Assembly: GCA_028282905.1 (NCBI GenBank)
Contig: JANQGW010000146.1
Span: 1-64,000 of the forward strand
Reading direction: 5' to 3'
Length of the DNA stretch: 64,000 nt
Source of the DNA: Sedimentisphaerales bacterium
GTDB taxonomy: Bacteria; Planctomycetota; Phycisphaerae; Sedimentisphaerales; Anaerohalosphaeraceae
Positions 1-7,617 of the stretch are shown here, piece by piece. Position numbers and translations under genes: made by a program. The notes below the pieces were generated by a model. It worked only from the letters and a program-made list of their open reading frames with translations. It did not search any database and was not told the DNA's origin. The number at the start of each line of letters is the position of its first letter. Position 1 is the first letter of the stretch.

Positions 1-1
1 C

Positions 2-577
2 AGACCGCAGGTTTGTTTGGACGAAACGTCCAAGCAACTGGTGGCCGAAAGCCGCCGGTCGATTCCGATGCGTCCGGGCCAGTGCAAGCGGGTTGATCCG
101 GAATACCGTCGTTGCGGTGTGACCAGCGTGTTTATGCTGTCGGAACCGTTGGCGGGCAAGCGTCATGTTCGCATTCGACCCCGGCGAACGAAGATTGACT
201 TTGCCGAGGTGATTCGTGAATGCTGTGACGAGCTATATCCCGATGCCGAAAAGATTGTCTTGGTGCTGGATAACTTGAACACGCATACCACGTCTTCGTT
301 ATACGAAGCGTTTGAGCCAGCGATGGCTCGCCGACTGACAGAGAAACTAGAGATTCATTATACGCCGAAACATGGCAGTTGGCTGAATATGGCTGAAATT
401 GAACTGAGTGTCTTGTCCCGGCAGTGTATGAATGATTATTTTGAGAATGCCGATCAATTGGCCCGGCAAATTAAAGTGTGGGAACGAAAACGAAATAAGG
501 AACAAACGAGCATCGACTGGCAATTTACAACCGCCGATGCCCGGATTAAACTGAGAAAATTGTATCCGTCAATTTAG
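2..577 (+). CDS. IS630-family transposase, C-terminal part (5' end outside window)
   Basis: The reading frame is open to the window edge, so the gene starts upstream; a TTG at 17 is probably not the start. What remains is the DDE catalytic half of an IS630-type transposase: a CLDET segment at the beginning, VLDNLNTHT holding the second aspartate, and a PKHGSWLNMAEIELSVLSRQ segment holding the catalytic glutamate, all typical of IS630/Tc1-mariner-like enzymes. The end KLYPSI is a normal family terminus, so the 3' end looks intact. It is followed within about 25 bp by a disrupted HAD gene, which suggests the element inserted near that gene's 5' end. IS630 elements insert at TA; a TA lies at 589-590 in the junction, but the other end of the element is not visible, so its boundary cannot be fixed. 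Confidence 0.85.
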   Translation, partial: RPQVCLDETSKQLVAESRRSIPMRPGQCKRVDPEYRRCGVTSVFMLSEPLAGKRHVRIRPRRTKIDFAEVIRECCDELYPDAEKIVLVLDNLNTHTTSSLYEAFEPAMARRLTEKLEIHYTPKHGSWLNMAEIELSVLSRQCMNDYFENADQLARQIKVWERKRNKEQTSIDWQFTTADARIKLRKLYPSI

Positions 578-601
578 GACGGACAGAGTACTAGGGGTGT
601 T

Positions 602-1303
602 GCATTAAAAAAGAAGCTCTGTAATGTCCGCATAATCGGATTCGATGCTGATGACACGCTTTGGGCTAATAAGACCTATTTTGCGATGTTGAAATGAAGT
701 TCGCGAAACTACTTGATGATTACGAAGTCCCTGAAAGGGTTCACCAAGAGCTATTCAAGGTTGAGATGAGGAATATCTATATATATGGGTATGGTATAAA
801 GGAATTTGTTCTTTCGATTCTTGAATGTGCACTTGATGTTTCAGATCACAAGGTGCCTCAAACGACAATATCTGAAATTGTCGGTCTTGGAAAAGGAATG
901 ATCGAACAACCTATTGAGTTGTTACCGAATGTTGTGGAGGTGATTTCTGAGCTACAAAGATAATTACCGCCTTATTGTCGTGACCAAGGGAGATCTCCTG
1001 GATCAAGAGCGGAAGCTTCAGCGTTCAAAGATCGCGCACCATTTTCACCATGTGGAAATATTACATGAAAAGGAAGAGGCAAATTACGTTAAGCTGCTTC
1101 GACAGCGGGAAATAGATCCGAAAGAATTTTTGATGGTAGGGGATTCCCTTAAGTCGGATGTATTACCCGTCGTATCAATCGGGGCGCAAGCTGTCCACAT
1201 ACCTTACCATACTACGTGGCAGCACGAGGAAGCCGCGTCGGAGCGTCTTGATGAATCATACTTGAAACTTTCGACAATTGCTGACCTTCCAAAGTTCCTT
1301 TAA
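602..1303 (+). pseudogene. HAD-superfamily hydrolase, frameshifted remnant
   Basis: Three consecutive segments in two frames together make one HAD-type phosphatase. Frame A (602-692) gives IIGFDADDTLWANKTYF with HAD motif I (DxDxT). The frame is lost at a TGA at 690-692 and continues in frame B (694-961: helical cap region, ending VVEVISELQR). It returns to frame A at about 959 with NYRLIVVTKGD (motif II, T) and then MVGDSLKSDVLPVVSIGAQAV (motifs III/IV, GDS..SD). The two shifts compensate each other. No good start codon precedes motif I in frame, and the gene abuts the IS630-type transposase, so the 5' end is probably lost. It could also be a real gene with two sequencing errors, but the missing start argues for decay. 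The substrate cannot be told. Confidence 0.75.
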
Positions 1304-1327
1304 CTTTCTTCGAATGTCGATTGACCG

Positions 1328-1341
1328 TTGACAGGTGTCAA
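1328..1341. promoter_or_regulatory. Perfect palindrome TTGACA-GG-TGTCAA, candidate operator
   Basis: Six-base arms with a two-base centre, located about 150 bp upstream of the 830-codon secreted enzyme gene. A second palindrome with the same TGACA-N2-TGTCA core lies at 59104-59119. The regulator is unknown; function is inferred only from symmetry and position. Confidence 0.35.
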
Positions 1342-1492
1342 AAAACCGAAGTTTTGAAATACGGTGTTCAAAAAGTTACTCAAAACATGTTAACTGAAAT
1401 TATGAATTTCAAAAATTTAATTATTAGCGGTTTCCTTACAAATGGGTTTTGATATATTTTTGATTAAGTTACCATAATTGGAGGCTTAAAAG

Positions 1493-3985
1493 TTGCGAAA
1501 GTTTACTGTATCTAAAAAGAATTCGAGTGTTTTGACACTGTTGTCTGTGATTCCAGAAAAAATAGTACAATGCTATTTTGTCTTCTTTGTCATAAGCTGC
1601 TCGTTATGGACAGGGGACATGCGAGCCGGTTATCCGGATCAATACAATGTTGTTTGGGGCAGTCAAAGTGAAAATTCGATGGGATCAATGCCGTGCGGCG
1701 GTCATGATATCGGGCTTAATATTTGGGTCGAAGACGGTGATGTGCTGTTTTATATGCAGCGTAGCGGAAGTCTCGCCGAGACAAATGAATACCTCAAACT
1801 AGGCCGGGTACGGCTTCAGCTTGATCCCAATCCGTTTTCTTCAGAGGGGCAGTTTCGCCAGGAACTCAAACTTCTCCAGGGATATGTTGAAATTTGCGGC
1901 AAATCCCCTCAGCCGGGCGATCAAGCGATTGAGGCAACTGTCCGAATATGGGTCGAAACAAACCGCCCGGTGATACACTTTGAAATAGAAGCCAATCAGC
2001 CGGTCAAAGCCGATGTGGCGTATGAAAACTGGCGGCTGACAGATGAGGATATTCCAAATAACAACCGGCGTCGTTCTTTCTTTTCCTTGCATAAATATCC
2101 GGGCAAAGTGACTCTGAGCAAGGATACTATTAAAAGAGACGGGCAAGGTGTGCTGTTTTACCATCGTAATCCGGACGACAAACTGATTCCGGACATGATC
2201 ATTTTGCAACAGCGGCTTGAGGCTTATAAGGGACAGATTACCGATGACCTGCTTGGCCGCACTTTTGGCGGCATGCTGATTGGGATGGGCTTTGCCCCTG
2301 CAGGTGAGACTGAAGGAATCTATCAGACTAAGTCCTTCAAGGCTTGGCATATTGCCTCCGAGAAGCCGGGGCAAAAACACCATATCCGTGTTGTCTCGCA
2401 TATTGCCCAAACGGAAACGGTGGACGACTGGCGCAATGGTTTGCAAAAACTGCTTGATGAGTCGAAGAATGATCTGGGAAAAGCACGCGAGGCAACCCGG
2501 AACTGGTGGTCGGCCTTTTGGGATCGAAGTTGGATCGTTATCAACCCGGAAAAGACCGATCCTTCCAGCAAAGCGTGGCGAGCAGGGCGTAACTACAATC
2601 TCTTCCGGTATCAACTTGGGTGCAACGCATTCGGTGAATATCCCACAAAGTTCAACGGCGGCAACTTGACTTTCGATGCCAATCTTGTCGGAGGAAGGGG
2701 CAAGGGATATGGTCCGGACTGGCGTGATTGGGGAGGCGGTGTTTTCACGGCTCAAAACCAGCGTCTTTTATATTGGCCAATGTTGAAAGCCGGTGATTTT
2801 GATGCCATTCAGCCACAGTTTGAACTGTACCGAAAAGCCCTTGGAGGCGCCTGCGCCCGGGTCCAAAAGTACTTTAAGCATGGCGGAGCGGTCTATTGTG
2901 AATATATTGGAGTTCCAGGGATTGCTGGAGGCTTTGGATGGGGCTGGGAGTCCGGACAACGGGGACGTGGCCGGGAAATCCTCTTTGGCGATCCGCGGGC
3001 TGATGCGACTCGAGGATATAACAGCCTTGTCGAAAAGGGCGTCATGGCAAATCAATCAATTGCTTATCATTGGGAATCTCAGATCGAGCATGCCTACATG
3101 ATCCTGGAGTATCACCGTTTTACCGGCGCCGACATTTCGAAGTATATGCCGTTTATCGAAAACGCCGTGATTTTCTTTGACGAGCACTACCGTCTTCGCA
3201 AAAAAATGCGATCAGGCAAAGAACTTGATTCCAGGGGTAAGCTGGTGATTTACCCTTCAACATCCTGCGAGTCATACCGCGGAGCAACGAATCCTTCTGA
3301 TGTGATCTCAGGCTTGCAGGCGTGCCTCGAGGCGATGTTGAAGCTTGATGACGGTTACTTAAATCTTCGTGACAAGGCGTACTATCAGGCGTTTCTGGGA
3401 CGCGTACCGGATTATACGTTTGACGAAGTTCAGGGGGATCGTATTCTAAAGCCAGCTTCAAGTTGGAAACGCTATCAGAATGTGGAGTGTCCCCAGTTCT
3501 ACCCGTTGTTCCCGTTTAATCGGTTCGATTTGTTGGGGAATGACCTGGATGAACTGACAACATTCCGTAATACTTGGAAGCATGGTAAATTTCCCAAGAA
3601 TATGGTCAAGAGTTGGCATCAGGATGGAATCTTTTTTGCTCGTATGGGGATGGCAAACGAGGCAGCCGATTACAATCTGAAAAAACTTGAGGATAGCCCA
3701 CGCAGGTTTCCGACTTTCTGGGGACCAGGTCATGACTGGGTTCCGGATCATAACTGGGGAGGAAGCGGCATGCTGGGCTTACAGGAAATGGTAATACAGA
3801 CAATCGGCAAAAAGATCTATCTATTACCGGCGTGGCCGAAGAACTGGGACATCGATTTCAAATTACACGTGCCCTATCAAACCATTGTGGAAGGTAAGTT
3901 CCGATCCGGTACAATAACGGAACTTAACGTTACGCCTAATTCCAGACGCAAAGATGTGATCATGGCATTAAAGGATGAATATTAA
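1493..3985 (+). CDS. Secreted DUF5703 / (alpha/alpha)6-type glycoside hydrolase-like protein
   Basis: A TTG start is preceded by GGAGG at 1480-1484, a convincing ribosome site. Residues 1-45 carry a basic start and a hydrophobic stretch, consistent with export. The N-terminal quarter matches the DUF5703 type (YNVVWGSQSENSMGSMPCGG, then DIGLNIWVEDGDVLFYMQRS and LGRVRLQLDPNPF), a beta-sandwich usually placed ahead of a GH95/GH65-like helical barrel. The C-terminal two thirds are rich in Trp/Tyr/Gly (NYNLFRYQLGCNAFGEYPTKFNGG, HAYMILEYHRFTGAD, YPSTSCESYRGATNP, PGHDWVPDHNWGGSGMLGLQEM), like six-hairpin glycosidases. Full length (830 aa). This family occurs in Bacteroidota and Planctomycetota polysaccharide loci; the substrate is unproven. 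It stands alone, between a degenerate HAD gene and a tRNA-fragment site. Confidence 0.75.
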   Translation: MRKFTVSKKNSSVLTLLSVIPEKIVQCYFVFFVISCSLWTGDMRAGYPDQYNVVWGSQSENSMGSMPCGGHDIGLNIWVEDGDVLFYMQRSGSLAETNEYLKLGRVRLQLDPNPFSSEGQFRQELKLLQGYVEICGKSPQPGDQAIEATVRIWVETNRPVIHFEIEANQPVKADVAYENWRLTDEDIPNNNRRRSFFSLHKYPGKVTLSKDTIKRDGQGVLFYHRNPDDKLIPDMIILQQRLEAYKGQITDDLLGRTFGGMLIGMGFAPAGETEGIYQTKSFKAWHIASEKPGQKHHIRVVSHIAQTETVDDWRNGLQKLLDESKNDLGKAREATRNWWSAFWDRSWIVINPEKTDPSSKAWRAGRNYNLFRYQLGCNAFGEYPTKFNGGNLTFDANLVGGRGKGYGPDWRDWGGGVFTAQNQRLLYWPMLKAGDFDAIQPQFELYRKALGGACARVQKYFKHGGAVYCEYIGVPGIAGGFGWGWESGQRGRGREILFGDPRADATRGYNSLVEKGVMANQSIAYHWESQIEHAYMILEYHRFTGADISKYMPFIENAVIFFDEHYRLRKKMRSGKELDSRGKLVIYPSTSCESYRGATNPSDVISGLQACLEAMLKLDDGYLNLRDKAYYQAFLGRVPDYTFDEVQGDRILKPASSWKRYQNVECPQFYPLFPFNRFDLLGNDLDELTTFRNTWKHGKFPKNMVKSWHQDGIFFARMGMANEAADYNLKKLEDSPRRFPTFWGPGHDWVPDHNWGGSGMLGLQEMVIQTIGKKIYLLPAWPKNWDIDFKLHVPYQTIVEGKFRSGTITELNVTPNSRRKDVIMALKDEY

Positions 3986-4062
3986 GGATACCTAATAAAT
4001 AAGCGTCATGAAAATTTATCCACGTCTATAATATAAGGTGCTTAGCAGGTACCATAAACTTT

Positions 4063-4215
4063 ATGGCATCTGAACCAATAAAACATCATTTTGTCCCTCA
4101 ATCAATGCTTAAGCAATTCAAAATAAGATAGAAGAGCAAAGCAAACAGATATTTGTTTATGATAGAAGAAAAAAGCAATTCTTCAAATCTTCAATTAGAG
4201 ACGCTGGTTCGGAAA
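4063..4215 (+). pseudogene. DUF4238-type protein, N-terminal remnant with frameshift
   Basis: An ATG at 4063 opens a short frame reading KHHFVPQSMLKQFKI, the hallmark start of DUF4238 proteins, and stops at a TAG at 4129. Continuing in the +1 frame gives KQIFVYDRRKKQFFKSSIRDAGSEN, the next conserved block of the same family (I.VYD..). Homology ends by about 4215 and no C-terminal part is seen. DUF4238 proteins are often carried by mobile or defence-rich regions; the function is unknown. This is a decayed fragment beside a tRNA-derived sequence. Confidence 0.6.
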
Positions 4216-4291
4216 ACCGAGAATTTTTCCATGCACGCACATACGCGAGAACCTGCTTAAATGCGACATTTGAAATCTTGTATTTGCTTGC

Positions 4292-4312
4292 CCCGGAGGT
4301 CGTTGGTTCGGG
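4292..4312 (+). repeat. tRNA-derived fragment (anticodon-stem 3' side to T loop), copy 1
   Basis: A 21-base sequence containing GGAGGTCGTTGGTTCGGG, identical to 18524-18544. The series (3' anticodon stem, GGTC variable loop, T-stem, GGTTCG T-loop) is standard tRNA sequence, but no 5' half or acceptor end is present here. The bases upstream of both copies also look alike (CATTT..TTTGCTTG versus CATTT..TTTGGCTTG). Such 3' tRNA pieces are typical residues of integrase attachment sites; that role is inferred. A short ORF across it (4261-4500) is not a credible gene. Confidence 0.5.
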
Positions 4313-4537
4313 TCAGGCCAAAAGTAATTTACTGCCCAGCGTCAATTAACCAATTTCAGGACGCGGGCAAAACTAATCTTGAAAATCAGGCTTTATGCCA
4401 GCAATTGTCTATCAGTTTTCCAGATTTTTCGACGGCAGAAATGACAAAAATAACTTTTTTTGATTTTTTGACACCAATTTCTTACTGTCTTACGTTTTGA
4501 TATATAAAGAAAAGTTTTTTTATAGCTGGAATTGAAA

Positions 4538-5086
4538 ATGGCTGAAAATGGGTTCAAAAACCGAAACGAAGAACCTGATAAGCATCAGGTTTTCTTTCAA
4601 TTGTTCACGAGAAACCAGGGCTATATATACTCATATATTTTGGCTTTAATTCCCCAAAGTAATGAAGTAGACGACATTTTTCAGGAAGTTGCCGCGTCAT
4701 TGTGGGAGCATTTTAGTGATTATAAACTTGGCACTGATTTTACTGCGTGGGGACTTCGAATTGCTCGCAACAAAGTCATTGACTATATCCGAAAAAGTAA
4801 GCGAAGCCCAATTTGTTATTCAGAGGCAACAGTCCGTCTGATTTCAAATTACCATTCCAAACAGATGCAAGGCAAAGATCATCGAATTAAAATTTTAGAG
4901 AATTGTGTGTCAAGATTACCTTCGAATGATCGGCGTTTAGTCCAGTTAAAGTATAGCCAAAAAATAACGACAAAAGCGCTTTCAGAACGTATTGGACGTT
5001 CCGTGAACGGGCTTTATAAATCTCTCTCTAGGATACATTATTTCTTATATAAGTGCATTCAAAGGACTCTTGCTTCAGAACAATAA
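4538..5086 (+). CDS. ECF-type sigma-70 factor, cassette 1
   Basis: A 182-residue sigma factor of the Rhodopirellula/Verrucomicrobium ECF type. Region 2 is FQLFTRNQGYIYSYILALIP followed by EVDDIFQEVAASLWEHF (core-binding) and GTDFTAWGLRIARNKVIDYIRK (-10 recognition). Region 4 is SRLPSNDRRLVQLKYSQKI followed by the helix-turn-helix TTKALSERIGRSVNGLYKSLSRIHYFLYKCI. I chose ATG 4538 over an in-frame TTG at 4532 because the first lacks room for a ribosome site. The FecR gene begins three bases after its stop, so the two are surely co-transcribed. Its target promoters are not known; the secreted-protein genes just downstream are the natural candidates. Confidence 0.9.
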   Translation: MAENGFKNRNEEPDKHQVFFQLFTRNQGYIYSYILALIPQSNEVDDIFQEVAASLWEHFSDYKLGTDFTAWGLRIARNKVIDYIRKSKRSPICYSEATVRLISNYHSKQMQGKDHRIKILENCVSRLPSNDRRLVQLKYSQKITTKALSERIGRSVNGLYKSLSRIHYFLYKCIQRTLASEQ

Positions 5087-5088
5087 TC

Positions 5089-6765
5089 ATGAGTATTGAA
5101 AAAGAGACATTTAAAAAATGCGAATTAGTTTGCCGGATTTTCGAGGGTGATGTAAGCCCGGAAGAGTTTCAGGCTTTTGAAAAGGATTTGAGCCAGGATC
5201 TCGAATTATTGCACATCTACACTCAAGTTGCTGAATTTTATGGCCATTTTATTTGTCCGGGAATGCCTTTAAATTTCCAGAGTGTTTCTTCACAGAATGA
5301 CGAGTTCGCTTTGGACATGAAATTCTGGGAACAGCTTCTTGAACAGGAAAGGACTGCAGAAACAATTCGATTTCCGGAAAAGCCGCAAATGGAGTTAATT
5401 CAAAAAGTTGTTTATCCGCCGCGAGAAAAACGGAAACTGAGCAAGTTCAACATCTTTACGTTTGTCATGAGTGGGGCGGCAATCCTGCTGCTTGTGCTGT
5501 TTTTAAAATTTGCCCCCAAACCGGTTTCAGCAGTTGAGGTTGCAACTCTGATCGATCAAATGGATGTACAATGGGGGCAATCACATGCAGCGATTCCTAA
5601 CAACAGTCGTTTGTGGACAAATGAGGGAACGCTGGAGTTGAAAAAAGGTCTTGTCAGTATTCGCTATGATGACGGGGTAGGAGTGGTAATTGAAGGGCCC
5701 GCAGCTTTTGAGATTGAGCGGACGGGACTTTTTCTGGAATACGGACGCTTGTATAGCCGGGTTGCGGAGGCGGGGATCGGGTTTACGGTGAAAACGCCCA
5801 CGTCTCAGTTTATTGATTTAGGAACAGAGTTTGGCATTCATGCAGAGGTTAACGGTTCTTCGGAAGTGCATGTCATCAAAGGCAAGGTTCAGTTGTTTGC
5901 CGGTTCCGATGGACGTTCCAAAACCGGGCAAATCGTTCAGCAGGATCATGCCCTTCGCTATAACGCCAATAATGATCAGGTCAAGAATATCTCTGTTGAG
6001 AAAACCGCCTTTGTTCGCCATATTGACGAAAAGGCTGGGGTTGTGTGGCGTGGGCAGGGATGTTCTTTGGCGAATATTGTCGGCGGCGGAAAAGGTTTTG
6101 ACGCTGGAATCACTCCTCTGGCTGTTGATCCGGACGACGGCAAACTGTTTCAGGGTAATTCGCATCGTCAACGTTTTGGTGAAAATCGCTTTGTTCAGAC
6201 CGATTATTCCCAATATGTCGACGGCGTCTTTATTCCTGATGCAAGGAAGGGTGATGTTGTTGTCAGCAGCGCAGGGCATATCTTTAAGGATTGTCCGGCT
6301 ACGGATGGTGATACGACGTTTAACATCTGTAATTTTAGTCCGTTTCGAGATGCTGGCGGAACCAAAATTGCAATGATCCACAACAATATCGAATATGGCA
6401 GCGGCTCTCACCGAGCGATTATGATGCACAGTAATGCCGGCCTGACGTTTGATCTGGCCGCAATCCGACAAAGTATTCCGTCAGAGACCACGGTGATCGG
6501 GCTTAAAACAAGACCGACATTCAGTGAAGTTATCAAGGAAGTATGGCCAAGAGCGGAGTTCTGGATTCTTGTTGATGGGCAGACACGATTTACTAAACTG
6601 ATGACCCCGGGTATGAAAAGCGAGGAGGTCATAATTCCTCTGACGCAGGCGGATCGATTTCTGACGCTGGTGGTTACTGATGGAGGCAACGCTCTCGGTG
6701 ACAATACGGTTTCTCACAGTAACGATCATTGTTTCTGGGTGGATCCGATATTGGAAATTCAATAA
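5089..6765 (+). CDS. FecR-family membrane regulator with C-terminal NPCBM-like domain, cassette 1
   Basis: The partner of the upstream sigma factor: ATG 5089 directly follows its TAA. About 118 cytoplasmic residues are followed by one membrane helix (FVMSGAAILLLVLFLKFAP, about 124-142). The FecR beta domain follows: VATLIDQMDVQWGQ, VSIRYDDGVGVVIEGPAAFEI, GFTVKTPTSQFIDLGTEFGIHA. The C-terminal 140 residues (SLANIVGGGKGFDAG, GLTFDLAAIRQSIP, AEFWILVDGQTRF, DRFLTLVVTDGGN, DHCFWVDPILEI) match the layout of the NPCBM carbohydrate-binding module. By analogy with FecI/FecR systems it would hold or activate the sigma factor in response to an extracytoplasmic signal, here plausibly a glycan. The N-terminus has no zinc-finger anti-sigma motif. 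Confidence 0.85.
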   Translation: MSIEKETFKKCELVCRIFEGDVSPEEFQAFEKDLSQDLELLHIYTQVAEFYGHFICPGMPLNFQSVSSQNDEFALDMKFWEQLLEQERTAETIRFPEKPQMELIQKVVYPPREKRKLSKFNIFTFVMSGAAILLLVLFLKFAPKPVSAVEVATLIDQMDVQWGQSHAAIPNNSRLWTNEGTLELKKGLVSIRYDDGVGVVIEGPAAFEIERTGLFLEYGRLYSRVAEAGIGFTVKTPTSQFIDLGTEFGIHAEVNGSSEVHVIKGKVQLFAGSDGRSKTGQIVQQDHALRYNANNDQVKNISVEKTAFVRHIDEKAGVVWRGQGCSLANIVGGGKGFDAGITPLAVDPDDGKLFQGNSHRQRFGENRFVQTDYSQYVDGVFIPDARKGDVVVSSAGHIFKDCPATDGDTTFNICNFSPFRDAGGTKIAMIHNNIEYGSGSHRAIMMHSNAGLTFDLAAIRQSIPSETTVIGLKTRPTFSEVIKEVWPRAEFWILVDGQTRFTKLMTPGMKSEEVIIPLTQADRFLTLVVTDGGNALGDNTVSHSNDHCFWVDPILEIQ

Positions 6766-6829
6766 TGTGTTTAATTGGCGTAGATTAAATGCATGAAATA
6801 TTCACTTTAATCTGTGGAGGATTGGAAAG

Positions 6830-7513
6830 ATGAAAAGAATGATGTATGTAGTAATGCTAATGGCAATCGTGTCAATCAGTGCGGCAACACCGATCGTTAT
6901 TGTCAATGGTGATTTCGAGACCGGTAGTGACAATGATGGTCCGCCGTCTGGTTGGACCGACAACAGTTCTGCTCCCAGTTTCTGGTTGGGCGTGGCGGGC
7001 GAAACGGGAAACCCGACGCAGAGCGAATGGGATTCTGCCCCCAGTTCATTGGGAAATTTTATTCTCACAACTGCACGGCAGTCTGTCCCGGTCGGTTCAC
7101 AGCCGGTAGATGGTCAGTTAGTTCAAACCGTTGACTTGACTGCGTTTGCAACCGAGATTGATGCGGGTGACCAGATACTGAATGTCGATTTCATCTGGGC
7201 CAGCGATGACTCCCGTGATACCGGGGCTTTCAGTCTACACTTTTTCGATGCATCTGATGTCGAACTTGGCACCGGTTACAGCGTGGCATTGGACGACGGG
7301 GATGGCTACAATTTTGTGGGCTGGTTTGAGGAGACAGTTGGCGGGGCAGTGCCCGTCGGTGCTCGCAGCGTCATGTTGCAAATTGATACGACTCGTACGG
7401 GCGGTTCGGAAACCAACATATGGATTGACAATGTATCGGGCAATATGGTCCCTGAACCGGCTACCATGGTTCTGTTGGGGCTGGGCGGTCTTGTTTTAAG
7501 ACGTCGTAAATAA
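6830..7513 (+). CDS. PEP-CTERM secreted protein (CBM-like head), short paralog
   Basis: ATG 6830 is preceded by GGAGG (about 6817). A short hydrophobic signal peptide (MKRMMYVVMLMAIVSISAATP) leads into one beta-rich domain starting IVNGDFETGSDNDGPPSGW and ending NIWIDNVS, resembling CBM4/9-like jelly rolls. The last 21 residues are a classic PEP-CTERM sorting signal: VPEPAT, a hydrophobic helix, then RRRK. The protein would be exported and processed or anchored by an exosortase-type system. The next gene carries nearly the same head at DNA level but a different tail. It lies 64 bp after the FecR gene and is the first likely output of cassette 1. Confidence 0.85.
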   Translation: MKRMMYVVMLMAIVSISAATPIVIVNGDFETGSDNDGPPSGWTDNSSAPSFWLGVAGETGNPTQSEWDSAPSSLGNFILTTARQSVPVGSQPVDGQLVQTVDLTAFATEIDAGDQILNVDFIWASDDSRDTGAFSLHFFDASDVELGTGYSVALDDGDGYNFVGWFEETVGGAVPVGARSVMLQIDTTRTGGSETNIWIDNVSGNMVPEPATMVLLGLGGLVLRRRK

Positions 7514-7617
7514 TTGTTGTTGAATGTGAACACTAAACACGGCTTTAGACTTGGTGCTATGACGTGCTGGACTTGAAGCTTGAAATAACTTATTAAGCCA
7601 CCTTTAGGAGATTTGTT

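Noticed and set aside
1841-2755. 304-codon frame on the - strand
   Set aside because: It lies wholly within the DUF5703-type enzyme gene, has no family features and no ribosome site; it is a shadow of the + strand coding sequence.
4261-4500. 79-codon frame as a small gene
   Set aside because: It runs across the tRNA-derived sequence, has no ribosome site and no recognisable family.
4468-4505. Sigma-70 promoter for the cassette 1 sigma factor (TTGACA at 4468)
   Set aside because: The next TATA-like boxes are about 24-26 bases away, too far for a standard spacer; not supported.
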